From Streptomyces violaceoruber (GTDB lineage: Bacteria; Actinomycetota; Actinomycetes; Streptomycetales; Streptomycetaceae), in NCBI GenBank assembly GCA_000720805.1, contig JODI01000005.1, forward strand, positions 132,536 through 196,535: DNA of 64,000 bases, read 5' to 3'. Numbering within the stretch: position 1 is the stretch's first letter; every line of letters begins with the position of its first letter. Below, in pieces: positions 42,644-55,587 of the stretch. A program made the translations under genes and the position numbers. Below the pieces are notes generated by a model. The model saw nothing but the letters and a program-made list of their open reading frames with translations. It had not been told where the DNA came from and searched no databases.

Positions 42644-44197
42644 ATGAGCAGCAGCCCGCAGCCGACCTCCGCGCCGCAGACCGCCACCCGGGAACCGGGC
42701 GGTGGCGGACACGCGATGGCCCTGCTGGTCATCGCCTCGTGTCAGCTGATGGTGGTCCTGGACATCACCATCGTGAACATCGCGCTGCCGGACATCCAGC
42801 GCTCCCTGGGCTTCTCCACCACCAGCCTGGCCTGGGTGGTCAACGCCTACACCCTCACCTTCGGCGGCCTGCTGCTGCTCGGTGGCCGCACCGGCGACAT
42901 CCTCGGCAGACGGCGCGTGTTCGTCTTCGGCGTGCTGCTGTTCGCGCTCGCCTCCCTGCTCGGCGGGTTCGCCCGGAACGAGGCCCAACTCCTCGCCGCC
43001 CGCGCCCTCCAGGGCGTCGGCGGCGCCATCGCGTCCCCGACCGCCCTCTCCCTGGTCAGTACGACCTTCCGCGAAGGCCCCGAACGCAACCGGGCCTTCG
43101 GGGTGTTCGCCGGGGTCTCGGCGGGCGGCGGCGCGATCGGGCTGCTCGCCGGCGGGATGCTCGTTCAGTGGCTGAACTGGCGGTGGGTCCTGTTCGTCAA
43201 CGTCCCGATCGGCCTGCTCATCGCCCTCGCCACGCCCCGCTGGATCAGGGAGTCCGAACGCCACCCGGGCCACTTCGACATCGCCGGCGCCCTGACCTCC
43301 ACCGTCGGCATGGTCCTGCTGGTGTACGGGTTCATCAGGGCCGCCCAGGAGGGCTGGCGGGACGCGCTCACGCTGGCCTCCTTCGCCGGGGCCGTCGTCG
43401 TCCTCACGCTCTTCGTCCTGGTCGAGCGCGGATCCAGGCAGCCGATCACGCCCCTGCACATGTTCGCCGACCGCAACCGCGCGGGCACCTACGGCATCAT
43501 GCTCTGCCTCGCCGCCGCGATCTTCGGCATGTTCTTCTTCCTCACCCTCTTCGTGCAGAACGTGCTGAACTTCAGCCCGCTGGCCACCGGGTTCGCCTTC
43601 CTGCCGGTCAGCGTGGTCATCGCGGTCGGCGCCGGGCTGGCCTCGCGGTTCCTGCCGAAGTCCGGCCCCAAGCCCTTCATGGTGGGGGGCGCGCTTCTCG
43701 CCTCCGCGGGCCTGGCCTGGCTGACCCTGACCGACGTCCACTCCACCTACGCCGGCAGTGTCCTCGGCCCGATCCTCGTCTTCGCCCTGGGCATGGGCAT
43801 GGAGTTCGTCTCGCTCACCCTGATGGCCCTGTCCGGCGTCTCCGTCCGGGAGACCGGCGCGGCCTCCGGGCTCCTCAACGCCACCCAGCAGGTCGGCGGC
43901 TCGCTCGGGCTGTCCATCCTGGTCACGATGTTCGGCACGGCCGGCACCCACGAGGCCGGCCGACAGGTGTCGCGCTTCCTGGCCCAGGCGACCCCCGCCG
44001 AGCGCCTGCGCTTCCAGCGCACCGGCCGGCTCCCGAGCCCCTGGTCCGACGAGGTCCTCACCTCCGGGGTCTCGGCCGCCTTCGTCGGGGCCGCGGTCTT
44101 CGCCGCGGCCGCCGCGCTGATCGCCCTCCTGGTCATCCAGGTCCGCCCCTCCGATCTGGAGCGTCTGAAAGGCGGGGCGGGGCGCGGCCCGGTCTGA
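42644..44197 (+). CDS. MFS drug exporter, DHA2 (14-span) family
   Basis: A 517-residue efflux protein. LDITIVNIALPDIQRSLGFS in the first span is the DHA2 hallmark; motif A-like GGRTGDILGRRRVFV, LQGVGGAIASP and motif C-like GGGAIGLLAGGML follow. About 14 spans are predicted. It exports drugs or metabolites by proton antiport. ATG at 42644 follows GAGACGG and an inverted repeat. It is 99 bases upstream of pyruvate carboxylase and unrelated to it in function. Confidence 0.9.
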   Translation: MSSSPQPTSAPQTATREPGGGGHAMALLVIASCQLMVVLDITIVNIALPDIQRSLGFSTTSLAWVVNAYTLTFGGLLLLGGRTGDILGRRRVFVFGVLLFALASLLGGFARNEAQLLAARALQGVGGAIASPTALSLVSTTFREGPERNRAFGVFAGVSAGGGAIGLLAGGMLVQWLNWRWVLFVNVPIGLLIALATPRWIRESERHPGHFDIAGALTSTVGMVLLVYGFIRAAQEGWRDALTLASFAGAVVVLTLFVLVERGSRQPITPLHMFADRNRAGTYGIMLCLAAAIFGMFFFLTLFVQNVLNFSPLATGFAFLPVSVVIAVGAGLASRFLPKSGPKPFMVGGALLASAGLAWLTLTDVHSTYAGSVLGPILVFALGMGMEFVSLTLMALSGVSVRETGAASGLLNATQQVGGSLGLSILVTMFGTAGTHEAGRQVSRFLAQATPAERLRFQRTGRLPSPWSDEVLTSGVSAAFVGAAVFAAAAALIALLVIQVRPSDLERLKGGAGRGPV

Positions 44198-44295
44198 GGT
44201 GTGCGACACATCGGCGCGTGATCCGGGTCTCATGGCACGGTCGGGGTATAGCGGGGACCATGGTGTTCTTCACCGGCAGGCCGAAGGGAACGGGA

Positions 44296-47200
44296 ATGCT
44301 CCGCAAGGTACTGGTCGCCAACCGTGGTGAGATCGCGATTCGCGCGTTCCGCGCCGGCTACGAGGTGGGCGCGCGGACCGTCGCCGTCTTCCCGTACGAG
44401 GACCGCAACTCACTGCACCGGATGAAGGCCGACGAGGCCTACGAGATCGGTGAACCGGGGCATCCCGTACGGGCCTACCTCTCCGTGGAGGAGATCGTCC
44501 GCGCCGCCCGCCAGGCCGGCGCCGACGCCGTCTACCCGGGCTACGGCTTCCTCTCGGAGAACCCCGACCTCGCGCGCGCGTGCGAGGAGGCGGGCATCAC
44601 CTTCGTCGGGCCGAGCGCGCAGATCCTGGAGCTGACGGGCAACAAGGCCCGCGCGGTGGCCGCGGCCCGCGCGGCCGGCGTTCCCGTCCTGGGCTCCTCG
44701 GCGCCCTCCAGTGACGTGGACGAACTGGTCCGCGCCGCCGAGGACGTCGGTTTCCCCGTCTTCGTCAAGGCGGTCGCAGGCGGCGGCGGGCGCGGCATGC
44801 GCCGGGTCGAGGAGCCGGCGCAGCTGCGGGAGTCCATCGAGGCGGCGGCCCGCGAGGCGGCCTCCGCGTTCGGCGACGCCACCGTCTTCCTGGAGAAGGC
44901 CGTCGTCGAACCCCGGCACATCGAGGTGCAGATCCTCGCCGACGGCCAGGGCAACGTCATCCACCTCTTCGAACGCGACTGCTCGGTGCAGCGCCGACAC
45001 CAGAAGGTCATCGAGCTGGCGCCCGCGCCCAACCTCGACCCGGAGCTGCGCGAGCGGATCTGCGCCGACGCGGTGCGCTTCGCCCGGGAGATCGGCTACC
45101 GCAACGCCGGCACCGTCGAGTTCCTGCTCGACCGCGACGGCAACCACGTCTTCATCGAGATGAACCCGCGCATCCAGGTCGAGCACACGGTCACCGAGGA
45201 GGTCACCGACGTCGACCTCGTCCAGGCCCAGCTGCGCATCGCCGCCGGCGAGACCCTGGCCGACCTCGGCCTGTCCCAGGATATGGTCACCCTGCGCGGC
45301 GCCGCCCTCCAGTGCCGGATCACCACCGAGGACCCCGCCAACGGCTTCCGCCCGGACACCGGCCGGATCAGCGCGTACCGCTCGCCGGGCGGCTCGGGCA
45401 TCCGGCTCGACGGCGGAACCACCCACGCCGGTACGGAGATCAGCGCCCACTTCGACTCGATGCTGGTCAAACTCACCTGCCGGGGCCGGGACTTCACCAC
45501 CGCGGTCAACCGCGCCCGGCGTGCCGTGGCCGAGTTCCGCATCCGGGGCGTGGCCACCAACATCCCCTTCCTCCAGGCCGTCCTCGACGACCCGGACTTC
45601 CAGGCAGGCCGGGTCACCACGTCGTTCATCGAGCAGCGCCCGCACCTGCTGACCTCCCGCCACTCCGCCGACCGCGGCACCAAGCTGCTCACCTACCTGG
45701 CCGACGTGACGGTGAACAAGCCGCACGGCGAGCGGCCCGACCTGATCGATCCCACCACCAAGCTGCCACCGGCCACCGACACCGAACCCCCCGCCGGCTC
45801 CAAGCAGCTGCTCACCGAACTCGGCCCCGAGGGCTTCGCCCGCCGGCTGCGCGAGTCCCCGACCATCGGCGTCACCGACACCACCTTCCGTGACGCCCAC
45901 CAGTCGCTCCTCGCCACCCGCGTCCGCACCAAGGACATGCTCGCCGTCGCCCCGGTCGTGGCGCGCACCCTGCCCGAGCTGCTGTCCCTGGAGTGCTGGG
46001 GCGGCGCCACCTACGACGTCGCCCTCCGCTTCCTGGCCGAGGACCCGTGGGAGCGCCTGGCCGCCCTGCGCGAGGCCGTCCCGAACATCTGCCTGCAGAT
46101 GCTGCTGCGCGGCCGCAACACCGTCGGCTACACGCCGTATCCCACCGAGGTGACCGACGCCTTCGTGCAGGAGGCCGCGGACACCGGCATCGACATCTTC
46201 CGGATCTTCGACGCGCTCAACGACGTCGGCCAGATGCGCCCCGCCATCGACGCCGTACGCGCCACCGGCACCGCGATCGCCGAGGTCGCCCTCTGCTACA
46301 CCTCCGACCTGTCCGACCCGAACGAGCAGCTGTACACGCTCGACTACTACCTGCGCCTGGCCGAGCAGATCGTGGACGCGGGCGCCCACGTCCTCGCCGT
46401 CAAGGACATGGCCGGCCTGCTGCGGGCTCCCGCCGCCGCGAAGCTGGTCTCCGCCCTGCGCCGGGAGTTCGACCTGCCGGTGCACCTGCACACCCACGAC
46501 ACGGCGGGCGGCCAGCTCGCCACCTATCTCGCCGCGATCCAGGCCGGCGCGGACGCCGTGGACGGGGCGGTGGCCTCGATGGCGGGCACCACCTCGCAGC
46601 CGTCGCTGTCGGCGATCGTGGCCGCGACCGACTACTCCGAACGGCCCACCGGCCTCGACCTGAAGGCCGTCGGCGACCTGGAGCCCTACTGGGAGAGCGT
46701 CCGCAAGATCTACGCGCCCTTCGAGGCGGGCCTCGCCTCCCCGACGGGCCGTGTCTACGACCACGAGATCCCCGGCGGCCAGCTCTCCAACCTGCGCACC
46801 CAGGCCGTCGCCCTCGGCCTCGGCGACCGCTTCGAGGACATCGAGGCGATGTACGCCGCCGCCGACGGCATCCTCGGCCACCTGGTGAAGGTCACCCCGT
46901 CCTCCAAGGTGGTCGGCGACCTCGCCCTGCACCTCGTCGGCGCCGGCGTGTCACCGAAGGAGTTCGAGGCGACGCCCGACAAGTACGACATCCCGGACTC
47001 CGTCATCGGCTTCCTCCGCGGCGAACTGGGCACCCCGCCCGGCGGCTGGCCCGAGCCGTTCCGCAGCAAGGCGCTCAAGGGCCGCGCCGAGGCCAAGCCG
47101 GTACAGGAACTGGCCCCCGAGGACCGCACCGGCCTGGAGAAGGACCGGCGCGGCACGCTCAACCGCCTGCTGTTCCCCGGCCCGACGCGCGAGTACGAGA

Positions 47201-47670
47201 CGCACCGCGAGACCTACGGCGACACCAGTCTGCTGGACAGCAAGGACTTCTTCTACGGCCTCAGGCCCGGGAAGGAGTACGCCGTCGACCTCGAACCCGG
47301 CGTCCGGCTCCTCATCGCGCTGGAGGCCATCGGCGAGGCCGACGAACGCGGCCTGCGCACCGTGATGTCGTCCCTGAACGGCCAGCTGCGGCCGATCCAG
47401 GTCCGCGACACCGCCGCCTCCTCCGACATCCCCTCCACCGAGAAGGCCGACCGCGCCAACCCCGGTCACGTCGCCGCGCCCTTCGCCGGAGTCGTGACCC
47501 TCACGGCCGCCGAGGGCGACGAGGTGGACGCCGGGGCCACGGTCGCCACCATCGAGGCGATGAAGATGGAGGCCGCGATCACCGCCCCGAAGGCCGGCCG
47601 CGTGTCCCGGCTGGCCATCAACAAGATCCAGCAGGTGGAGGGCGGCGACCTGCTCGTCGAGATCGCGTAG
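44296..47670 (+). CDS. pyc: Pyruvate carboxylase
   Basis: A 1124-residue single-chain pyruvate carboxylase of normal length. Domain order: biotin carboxylase (KVLVANRGEIAIRAFRAG, GGGGRGMRRV, EMNPRIQVEHTVTEEV), carboxyltransferase (TDTTFRDAHQSLLATRVRT, VKDMAGLLRAP, HTHDTAGGQ) and biotin carrier domain with the modified Lys1090 in EAMKMEAA. It converts pyruvate and bicarbonate to oxaloacetate with ATP, replenishing the TCA cycle. ATG at 44296 is preferred since the family begins at that point; an in-frame ATG at 44260 would add 12 residues. Confidence 0.97.
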   Translation: MLRKVLVANRGEIAIRAFRAGYEVGARTVAVFPYEDRNSLHRMKADEAYEIGEPGHPVRAYLSVEEIVRAARQAGADAVYPGYGFLSENPDLARACEEAGITFVGPSAQILELTGNKARAVAAARAAGVPVLGSSAPSSDVDELVRAAEDVGFPVFVKAVAGGGGRGMRRVEEPAQLRESIEAAAREAASAFGDATVFLEKAVVEPRHIEVQILADGQGNVIHLFERDCSVQRRHQKVIELAPAPNLDPELRERICADAVRFAREIGYRNAGTVEFLLDRDGNHVFIEMNPRIQVEHTVTEEVTDVDLVQAQLRIAAGETLADLGLSQDMVTLRGAALQCRITTEDPANGFRPDTGRISAYRSPGGSGIRLDGGTTHAGTEISAHFDSMLVKLTCRGRDFTTAVNRARRAVAEFRIRGVATNIPFLQAVLDDPDFQAGRVTTSFIEQRPHLLTSRHSADRGTKLLTYLADVTVNKPHGERPDLIDPTTKLPPATDTEPPAGSKQLLTELGPEGFARRLRESPTIGVTDTTFRDAHQSLLATRVRTKDMLAVAPVVARTLPELLSLECWGGATYDVALRFLAEDPWERLAALREAVPNICLQMLLRGRNTVGYTPYPTEVTDAFVQEAADTGIDIFRIFDALNDVGQMRPAIDAVRATGTAIAEVALCYTSDLSDPNEQLYTLDYYLRLAEQIVDAGAHVLAVKDMAGLLRAPAAAKLVSALRREFDLPVHLHTHDTAGGQLATYLAAIQAGADAVDGAVASMAGTTSQPSLSAIVAATDYSERPTGLDLKAVGDLEPYWESVRKIYAPFEAGLASPTGRVYDHEIPGGQLSNLRTQAVALGLGDRFEDIEAMYAAADGILGHLVKVTPSSKVVGDLALHLVGAGVSPKEFEATPDKYDIPDSVIGFLRGELGTPPGGWPEPFRSKALKGRAEAKPVQELAPEDRTGLEKDRRGTLNRLLFPGPTREYETHRETYGDTSLLDSKDFFYGLRPGKEYAVDLEPGVRLLIALEAIGEADERGLRTVMSSLNGQLRPIQVRDTAASSDIPSTEKADRANPGHVAAPFAGVVTLTAAEGDEVDAGATVATIEAMKMEAAITAPKAGRVSRLAINKIQQVEGGDLLVEIA

Positions 47671-47787
47671 GTTGGCGGAACGCCGCCGCCCGCTTCCTCA
47701 CGGCCCTTCGGCATTGCGGCCCGGTCCGGGGCGGCGGACTCTGGACGTCCGGACGCACGCGCGGCCGGGCAGTGAGGAGAGCAGGCG

Positions 47788-50498
<2,711 letters not shown>

Positions 50499-50502
<4 letters not shown>

Positions 50503-51950
50503 CGGTCGTCCACGAGATCAACACCCTGGTGTGGCTGGGTGAGCTGAGCCGACGGTACGGTCGCCCGATCGGCCTGGGTGACGTGCCCGCCGACATCTGG
50601 GACGACGTGGCCCGTCCCGGCATCGACACCGTCTGGCTGATGGGCGTCTGGGAGCGCAGCCCGGCCGGAGAGCGCATCGCCCTGCGCGACGAGCGACTCC
50701 TGGCCTCCTTCCGCGAGGCTCTGCCCGACCTCACCGAGGAGGACGTCACCGGATCCCCGTACTGCGTACGGAACTACGTCGTCGACGCCCGTCTCGGCGG
50801 ACCGGAGGGCCTGGCCGCCGCCCGCGCCCAACTGGCCGCACGCGGACTGCGGTTGATCCTCGACTATGTCCCCAATCACGTGGCCCCCGACCACCCCTGG
50901 CTCATCGGACGCCCCGACTGCCTGATCCAGGGCACGACGGACGACCTCGCCCACGCACCCGACGCCTTCGTCGAGACCGGCGGGCGGATCTACGCCCGTG
51001 GCCGCGATCCGTACTTCCCGCCCTGGCCGGACGTGGTCCAGCTCAACGCCTTCAGCGACGACCTGCGCGCGGCCACCGTGGACACGCTCGTCTCCATCGG
51101 CGACCAGGCGGACGGCGTGCGCTGCGACATGGCCATGCTGATGATGAACGACATCTTCGCGAAGACCTGGGGAGAGCGGGCGGGGCGGCCGCCCACGGAG
51201 GACTTCTGGCCGTACGTCGTCCCGCGCGTCCGCGAGCGCCACCCCGGCCTCCTCTTCGTCGCCGAGGCCTACTGGGACCTCGAACGGCCCCTCCAGCAGC
51301 AGGGCTTCGACCACTGCTACGACAAACGCCTCTACGACCGCCTCCTCCACGAGGACGCCGAATCCGTCCGCGCCCATCTCCGGGCGGACCTCGCCCACCA
51401 GCAGGGCCTCGTCCGCTTCCTGGAGAACCACGACGAGCCGAGGGCCGCCGCGGCGGTGCCCGGCGCGCGGGGACGTGCGGCAGCCGTCGCCGTCGCCACC
51501 CTGCCCGGCGCGACACTCTGGCACGAGGGTCAGTTCGAGGGCCGCCGCGTACGTCCACCGGTGTTCCTCACCCGCAGGCCGCGGGAACCGGTCGACGAGG
51601 AGACACGCGAGTTCTACGGCCGGCTGCTGCCGACCGCGTCCGCCGTTCGCCGCGGCACCTGGCGGCAGGCGGACCCGGTGGGGTGGCCGGACAACGACAC
51701 CCACCGCCACCTGCTGGCCTGGAGCTGGACCGACGTGAACGCGCGGCACCTGATCGTCGTCAACCACTCCGACCGCGCGGCCCAGGCGCGCGTGCCCCTG
51801 CCCTGGGACGGCCTGCGGGGGCGGGAGCACCGCCTGACCGACCTGCTCACCGGGCGGACGTACGACCGCGACGGCGACGAACTCACCGATGGCGGTCTGT
51901 ACGTCGACCTGGACGCCTGGGCCTGCCACGTTCTCTCCCTCTCGCCCTGA
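50499..51950 (+). CDS. GH13 alpha-amylase-family protein, intracellular
   Basis: A 483-residue GH13 enzyme without an export signal. All four classical regions are seen: DYVPNH, GVRCDMAM with nucleophile Asp210, VAEAYW with acid/base Glu256, and ENHDE with stabiliser Asp312. A short C-terminal beta-sandwich ends the protein. GTG at 50499 lies in a GTGA overlap with the GH63-like gene. Short length and the CDMAM motif suggest a small-substrate glucosidase, phosphorylase or transglycosylase rather than an extracellular amylase; the exact reaction is open. Confidence 0.87.
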
Positions 51951-51987
51951 GACGCGGTCTTCCGGATACGCGGACTTGCGCGATGTC

Positions 51988-52029
51988 TTGACGTGTACCC
52001 GACGCGATGGCTTCATGGGAGCGCTCCCA
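51988..52029 (+). promoter_or_regulatory. CebR box TGGGAGCGCTCCCA with upstream TTGACG
   Basis: TGGGAGCGCTCCCA (52016-52029) is a perfect copy of the 14-bp operator of the LacI-type repressor CebR, which controls cellulose utilisation genes in Streptomyces and is released by cello-oligosaccharides. TTGACG (51988-51993) could be the -35 box, with the operator covering the -10 region. It lies 53 bases before the mannanase start. Confidence 0.85.
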
Positions 52030-52082
52030 TACCTCAACCCGTTGCCTGAGTTTCTTGGCGCTCACCCCTCCCTGGAGCCGCA

Positions 52083-53744
52083 GTGAGAAGAACAAGAAGC
52101 ACCACACGAAGGAACCCGTTGACCAGGCTGCTGGCCGCACTCGCGGCCCTCGTCGGGCTCGCCGTGGTCGGCGCCCTGTGCCCGGCCGTGGCGTACGCCG
52201 AGTCGTCCGGCGCCCGGGCCACCGGCCTGCACATCAGCGACGGCCGGCTGGTCGAAGGCAACGGCAACGACTTCGTCATGCGGGGCGTCAACCACGCCCA
52301 CACCTGGTATCCGAACCAGACGCAGTCGCTGTCCGACATCAAGGCGCTGGGCGCCAACACCGTCCGTGTGGTCCTCTCCGACGGCTACCGATGGGCCAAG
52401 AACAGCGCGGCCGACGTGGCGAACGTGGTCTCGCAGTGCAAGGCCAACCGGCTCATCTGTGTCCTGGAGGTGCACGACACCACCGGGTACGGAGAGGAGG
52501 CCGCGGCCGGGACCCTCGACCACGCGGCCGACTACTGGATCAGCCTGAAGGACGTACTGGCCGGCCAGGAGAACTACGTCATCATCAACATCGGCAACGA
52601 GCCCTGGGGCAACACCGACCCGCAGGGCTGGACCGAGCCCACGATCGCCGCCGTGAAGAAACTGCGGGGCGCCGGATTCGAGCACACGATCATGGTGGAC
52701 GCGCCCAACTGGGGCCAGGACTGGCAGGGCGTCATGCGCGCCAACGCCCGGTCCGTGTATGCCGCCGACACCACCGGCAACCTGATCTTCTCGATCCACA
52801 TGTACAGCGTCTTCGACACCGCGACGGAGATCACCGACTATCTCAACGCCTTCGTCGACGCCGAACTGCCCATCGTCATCGGGGAGTTCGGCGGCCCCGC
52901 CGACCAGTGGGGCGACCCCGACGAGGACACCATGATGGCCACCGCCCAGCAGCTCAAGCTCGGTTACCTGGCCTGGTCCTGGAGCGGCAACACCGATCCG
53001 ATCCTCGACCTGGCGATCAACTTCGACCCGAAGCAGCTGAGTTCCTGGGGCGAGCGCATCTTCCACGGCGTGAACGGCATCGCCGAGACCGCCAAGGAGG
53101 CGACGGTCTTCGGCGGCGGCAGCCCGAGTGACACCCAGGCGCCGACGGCTCCGGGCACCCCGACCGCCTCCGCCGTGACGGCCACGTCCGCCACCCTCAC
53201 CTGGACGGCCGCCACGGACAACGTGGGCGTCGCCGGCTACGACGTCGTGCGCGTGAGCGGCGGCACGGAGACCAAGGTCGCCGCCTCGACCACCACCTCC
53301 GCGACCGTCACCGGCCTCACCGCCGCCACGCCGTACACCTTCGCCGTCTACGCCCGGGACGCGGCCGGAAACCGCTCGGCGCGCTCGGCCACGGTGAACG
53401 TCACCACGGCCGGCGCCCCGAGCGGCACCTGCTCCGTCGGATACAAGATCGTCGGCGAGTGGCAGGGCGGCTTCCAGGGCGAGATCGCCATCCGCAACAC
53501 CGGCACCACCGCCATCACCGGCTGGAAACTCGCCTTCGCCTTCGCCGACGGCCAGACCGTCACGAACATGTGGGGCGGGACCCCCACCCAGAGCGGCGGC
53601 TCGGTGAGCGTGACCCCGGCCTCCTACACGTCCACCATCGCCGCCGGCGGCTCCGTCACCGTCGGCTTCATCGGCAGCAAGGGGGCGACGAACTCGGCGC
53701 CGACCGGGTTCACGCTCGACGGGGCGGCGTGCTCGTCCGGTTGA
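52083..53744 (+). CDS. Secreted GH5 beta-mannanase with FnIII linker and CBM2
   Basis: A 553-residue secreted enzyme. GTG at 52083 follows GGAG with five-base spacing. The signal peptide (LLAALAALVGLAVVGALCPAVAYAE) ends near residue 40. The GH5 subfamily-8-like barrel begins GLHISDGRLVEGNGNDFVMRG and has acid/base Glu173 (NIGNEPWG) and nucleophile Glu268 (VIGEFGG). An FnIII domain (about 355-440) and a CBM2 (about 450-553, CSVGYKIVGEWQGGFQGEI, terminal cysteine) follow. It hydrolyses internal beta-1,4-mannosyl bonds while bound to cellulose. The CebR box upstream links it to cellulose-responsive control. Confidence 0.92.
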   Translation: MRRTRSTTRRNPLTRLLAALAALVGLAVVGALCPAVAYAESSGARATGLHISDGRLVEGNGNDFVMRGVNHAHTWYPNQTQSLSDIKALGANTVRVVLSDGYRWAKNSAADVANVVSQCKANRLICVLEVHDTTGYGEEAAAGTLDHAADYWISLKDVLAGQENYVIINIGNEPWGNTDPQGWTEPTIAAVKKLRGAGFEHTIMVDAPNWGQDWQGVMRANARSVYAADTTGNLIFSIHMYSVFDTATEITDYLNAFVDAELPIVIGEFGGPADQWGDPDEDTMMATAQQLKLGYLAWSWSGNTDPILDLAINFDPKQLSSWGERIFHGVNGIAETAKEATVFGGGSPSDTQAPTAPGTPTASAVTATSATLTWTAATDNVGVAGYDVVRVSGGTETKVAASTTTSATVTGLTAATPYTFAVYARDAAGNRSARSATVNVTTAGAPSGTCSVGYKIVGEWQGGFQGEIAIRNTGTTAITGWKLAFAFADGQTVTNMWGGTPTQSGGSVSVTPASYTSTIAAGGSVTVGFIGSKGATNSAPTGFTLDGAACSSG

Positions 53745-53759
53745 CATCCCGTCGACCTC

Positions 53760-53786
53760 CGGCGGGGGTTGTCGACTCCCGCCGGT
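53760..53786 (+). terminator. Hairpin after mannanase
   Basis: CCGGCGGG (53760-53767) pairs with CCCGCCGG (53779-53786) around an 11-base loop, 15 bases after the mannanase stop. Likely transcription terminator without T-tract. Confidence 0.55.
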
Positions 53787-53847
53787 AGTCGGCTCCCTCG
53801 CGTAGGTTGTGGAGCAGGAGCAGGAGTCGCCGAAGGAAATCCGCCGT

Positions 53848-54777
53848 ATGAGCTCATCACACGGGATCGGGACCTCAGAGGTCCCGGAGGCGTTGGCGGC
53901 CTCGTGCGCCCGTGGGCCCGGCGAGGAAGGCCGGGACCGGGTCGCCGCGCTGCCCGCCCTCGCGGTGGAGTTCCTGGAACGCTGGGGGCTCAGCCGCGAG
54001 GGAGAGCCCTGGGCGGGGGAGGCGTCCTTGGTGCTTCCGGTGCGGCGGGAGGACGGCACCGGAGCCGTGCTCAAACTTCAGCCGCCCCGGGAGGAGACCA
54101 CCGCCGCGGTCATCGGACTGCGAACCTGGGACGGGCGCGGCATGGTGCGGCTGCTCGATCACGAGGTGGAGCGGGGTGCCATGCTGCTGGAGCGGCTGGA
54201 CGGAGCCCGTGCGCTCGCCTCCGTCGAGGACGACGACGAGGCGACGGGCATCCTGGCCGAACTCCTGGCGCGACTGGTCGCCGTGCCCGCGCCCATGGGG
54301 CTGCGGCGGCTCGGTGACATCGCCGCTCAGATGCTGGAGCAGGCCCCGCTGGCGGTGACGGCGCTCGCGGACCCCGGCGAACGGCGGCTGCTGAGCGGCT
54401 GGGCCGGAGCGGTGGCCGAACTCGTCGACGAGCCCGGTGACCGGATGCTCCACTGGGACCTGCACCACGGCAACGTCCTCGCCGCGGAGCGCGAACCGTG
54501 GCTGGCCATCGACCCCGAACCGCTCGCCGGTGACCCCGGCTTCGACCTGTGGCCCGCGCTGGACAGCCGGTGGGACGCCGTCGTGGCCGGTGTGGACCCG
54601 GTACGTGCGGTGCGGCGCCGTTTCGACCTGCTCACGGAGGTACTCCGACTGGACCGTGGGCGCGCGGCGGGCTGGACGGCGGTGCGGCTGCTGCAGAACG
54701 CGTTGTGGGACATCGAGGACGGGGAAACGGCACTGGCCGCGTCCGATGTCGTGATCTCGGCGGCGCTGCCGACCTGA
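53848..54777 (+). CDS. Aminoglycoside phosphotransferase, APH(6)/hydroxyurea kinase-like
   Basis: A 309-residue antibiotic kinase-like protein. ATG at 53848 has GAAGGAA about ten bases upstream; an in-frame GTG at 53809 has no better site. The protein shows VLKLQPP for ATP binding, the catalytic loop HWDLHHGN (His202, Asp204, Asn209), and IDPEPLAGDPGFDLWPAL. This is the pattern of APH(6) streptomycin kinases and related enzymes that phosphorylate aminoglycosides. Actual resistance is not shown by sequence; many soil actinomycetes carry such genes without adjacent biosynthesis clusters, and none is visible here. Confidence 0.85.
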   Translation: MSSSHGIGTSEVPEALAASCARGPGEEGRDRVAALPALAVEFLERWGLSREGEPWAGEASLVLPVRREDGTGAVLKLQPPREETTAAVIGLRTWDGRGMVRLLDHEVERGAMLLERLDGARALASVEDDDEATGILAELLARLVAVPAPMGLRRLGDIAAQMLEQAPLAVTALADPGERRLLSGWAGAVAELVDEPGDRMLHWDLHHGNVLAAEREPWLAIDPEPLAGDPGFDLWPALDSRWDAVVAGVDPVRAVRRRFDLLTEVLRLDRGRAAGWTAVRLLQNALWDIEDGETALAASDVVISAALPT

Positions 54778-54934
54778 GCGGGGCCTGGCCCGCCCATCTG
54801 CGGCGTCGTCGGTCGCCGACTCTGCCACGCTCGCACCACCTCGTGCGGGGGCACCCTCATCGCGTCGACTGCCTCCTCCGCCTCGCATCTGGACGCACCA
54901 AGCTCCGCTCACCCGTGCCGACAAGGCACCCTTG

Positions 54935-55546
54935 CTACAGCCGGCCTGATCCACCGGACAGGCCCCGGCGTCCGGGCGCCCCCGCGCGCAACCCGTCCAT
55001 GACGATGTCCAGCAGCCGCGTCGCCTTCGGCTGCCAGTCATCGTGCGGGGCGAGCTGCCACAGGCCGGCGATGGCCAGCATGAAGTCGTCGGGCGTGACG
55101 CCGGGACGGATCGTGCCGGCCTCCTCGCAGGCGCGCAGCAGGAGGTCGGCCGCGTCGGTCACCGGGGTGTGGCCCGGCTTCGCCACCTTCCCGGACGAGG
55201 TGCTCAGGACCTGGCGGATCGCCTCCGCCAGGCCGGCCTTGGTCATCGCGAACCGGGCGAGGTGGTCCATCCACGCACGCAAGGCGCGGTCGGGTTCCCC
55301 GCTCTCCAGCAGCACGGACGCGGTGTCGGCGACCTGCTGCACCTCGTGGCGGTAGAGCTCGAGGACGAGCGTCTCGCGGTTGGGGAAGTTCCGGTAGAAC
55401 GTGCCCTGGCCGACGCCCGCCTTCTTGGCGATCGCGCTCAGCGGGGTGTCGGCGGCCCGGGAAAGCTCGGTGAGGGCCACTTCCAGAATGCGTTCGCGGT
55501 TGCGTTGCGCGTCCGAGCGCAGGTGCGGATCGTTCTTCTGCCGCAC
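54935..55546 (-). CDS. TetR-family transcriptional repressor
   Basis: A 203-residue TetR-type regulator. The helix-turn-helix spans about residues 20-65: RERILEVALTELSR, TPLSAIAKKAGVGQGTFYRNFPNRETLVLELY. The C-terminal half is an all-helical ligand domain. GTG at 55546 has GGAGG five to six bases upstream. The gene is divergent from the molybdenum dehydrogenase operon, and two matching palindromes lie between them, so it probably represses both and responds to an aldehyde or aromatic substrate. The 54778-54934 gap towards the APH gene shows no supported feature. Confidence 0.92.
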   Translation of the reverse strand: MRQKNDPHLRSDAQRNRERILEVALTELSRAADTPLSAIAKKAGVGQGTFYRNFPNRETLVLELYRHEVQQVADTASVLLESGEPDRALRAWMDHLARFAMTKAGLAEAIRQVLSTSSGKVAKPGHTPVTDAADLLLRACEEAGTIRPGVTPDDFMLAIAGLWQLAPHDDWQPKATRLLDIVMDGLRAGAPGRRGLSGGSGRL

Positions 55547-55587
55547 TCGTCCTCCTCGCCGGCTCGTGTCCGAAAGCGGTCCTTGAG

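Noticed and set aside
42244..44295. Open frame continuing upstream of pyruvate carboxylase through the exporter gene
   Set aside because: It is the shadow frame of the GntR and DHA2 genes; real homology begins at KVLVANRGEIA after the ATG at 44296.
53848..54777. APH gene as marker of an antibiotic biosynthesis cluster
   Set aside because: No synthases, aminotransferases or glycosyltransferases of such pathways lie within the window; neighbours are a mannanase and a molybdenum enzyme operon.
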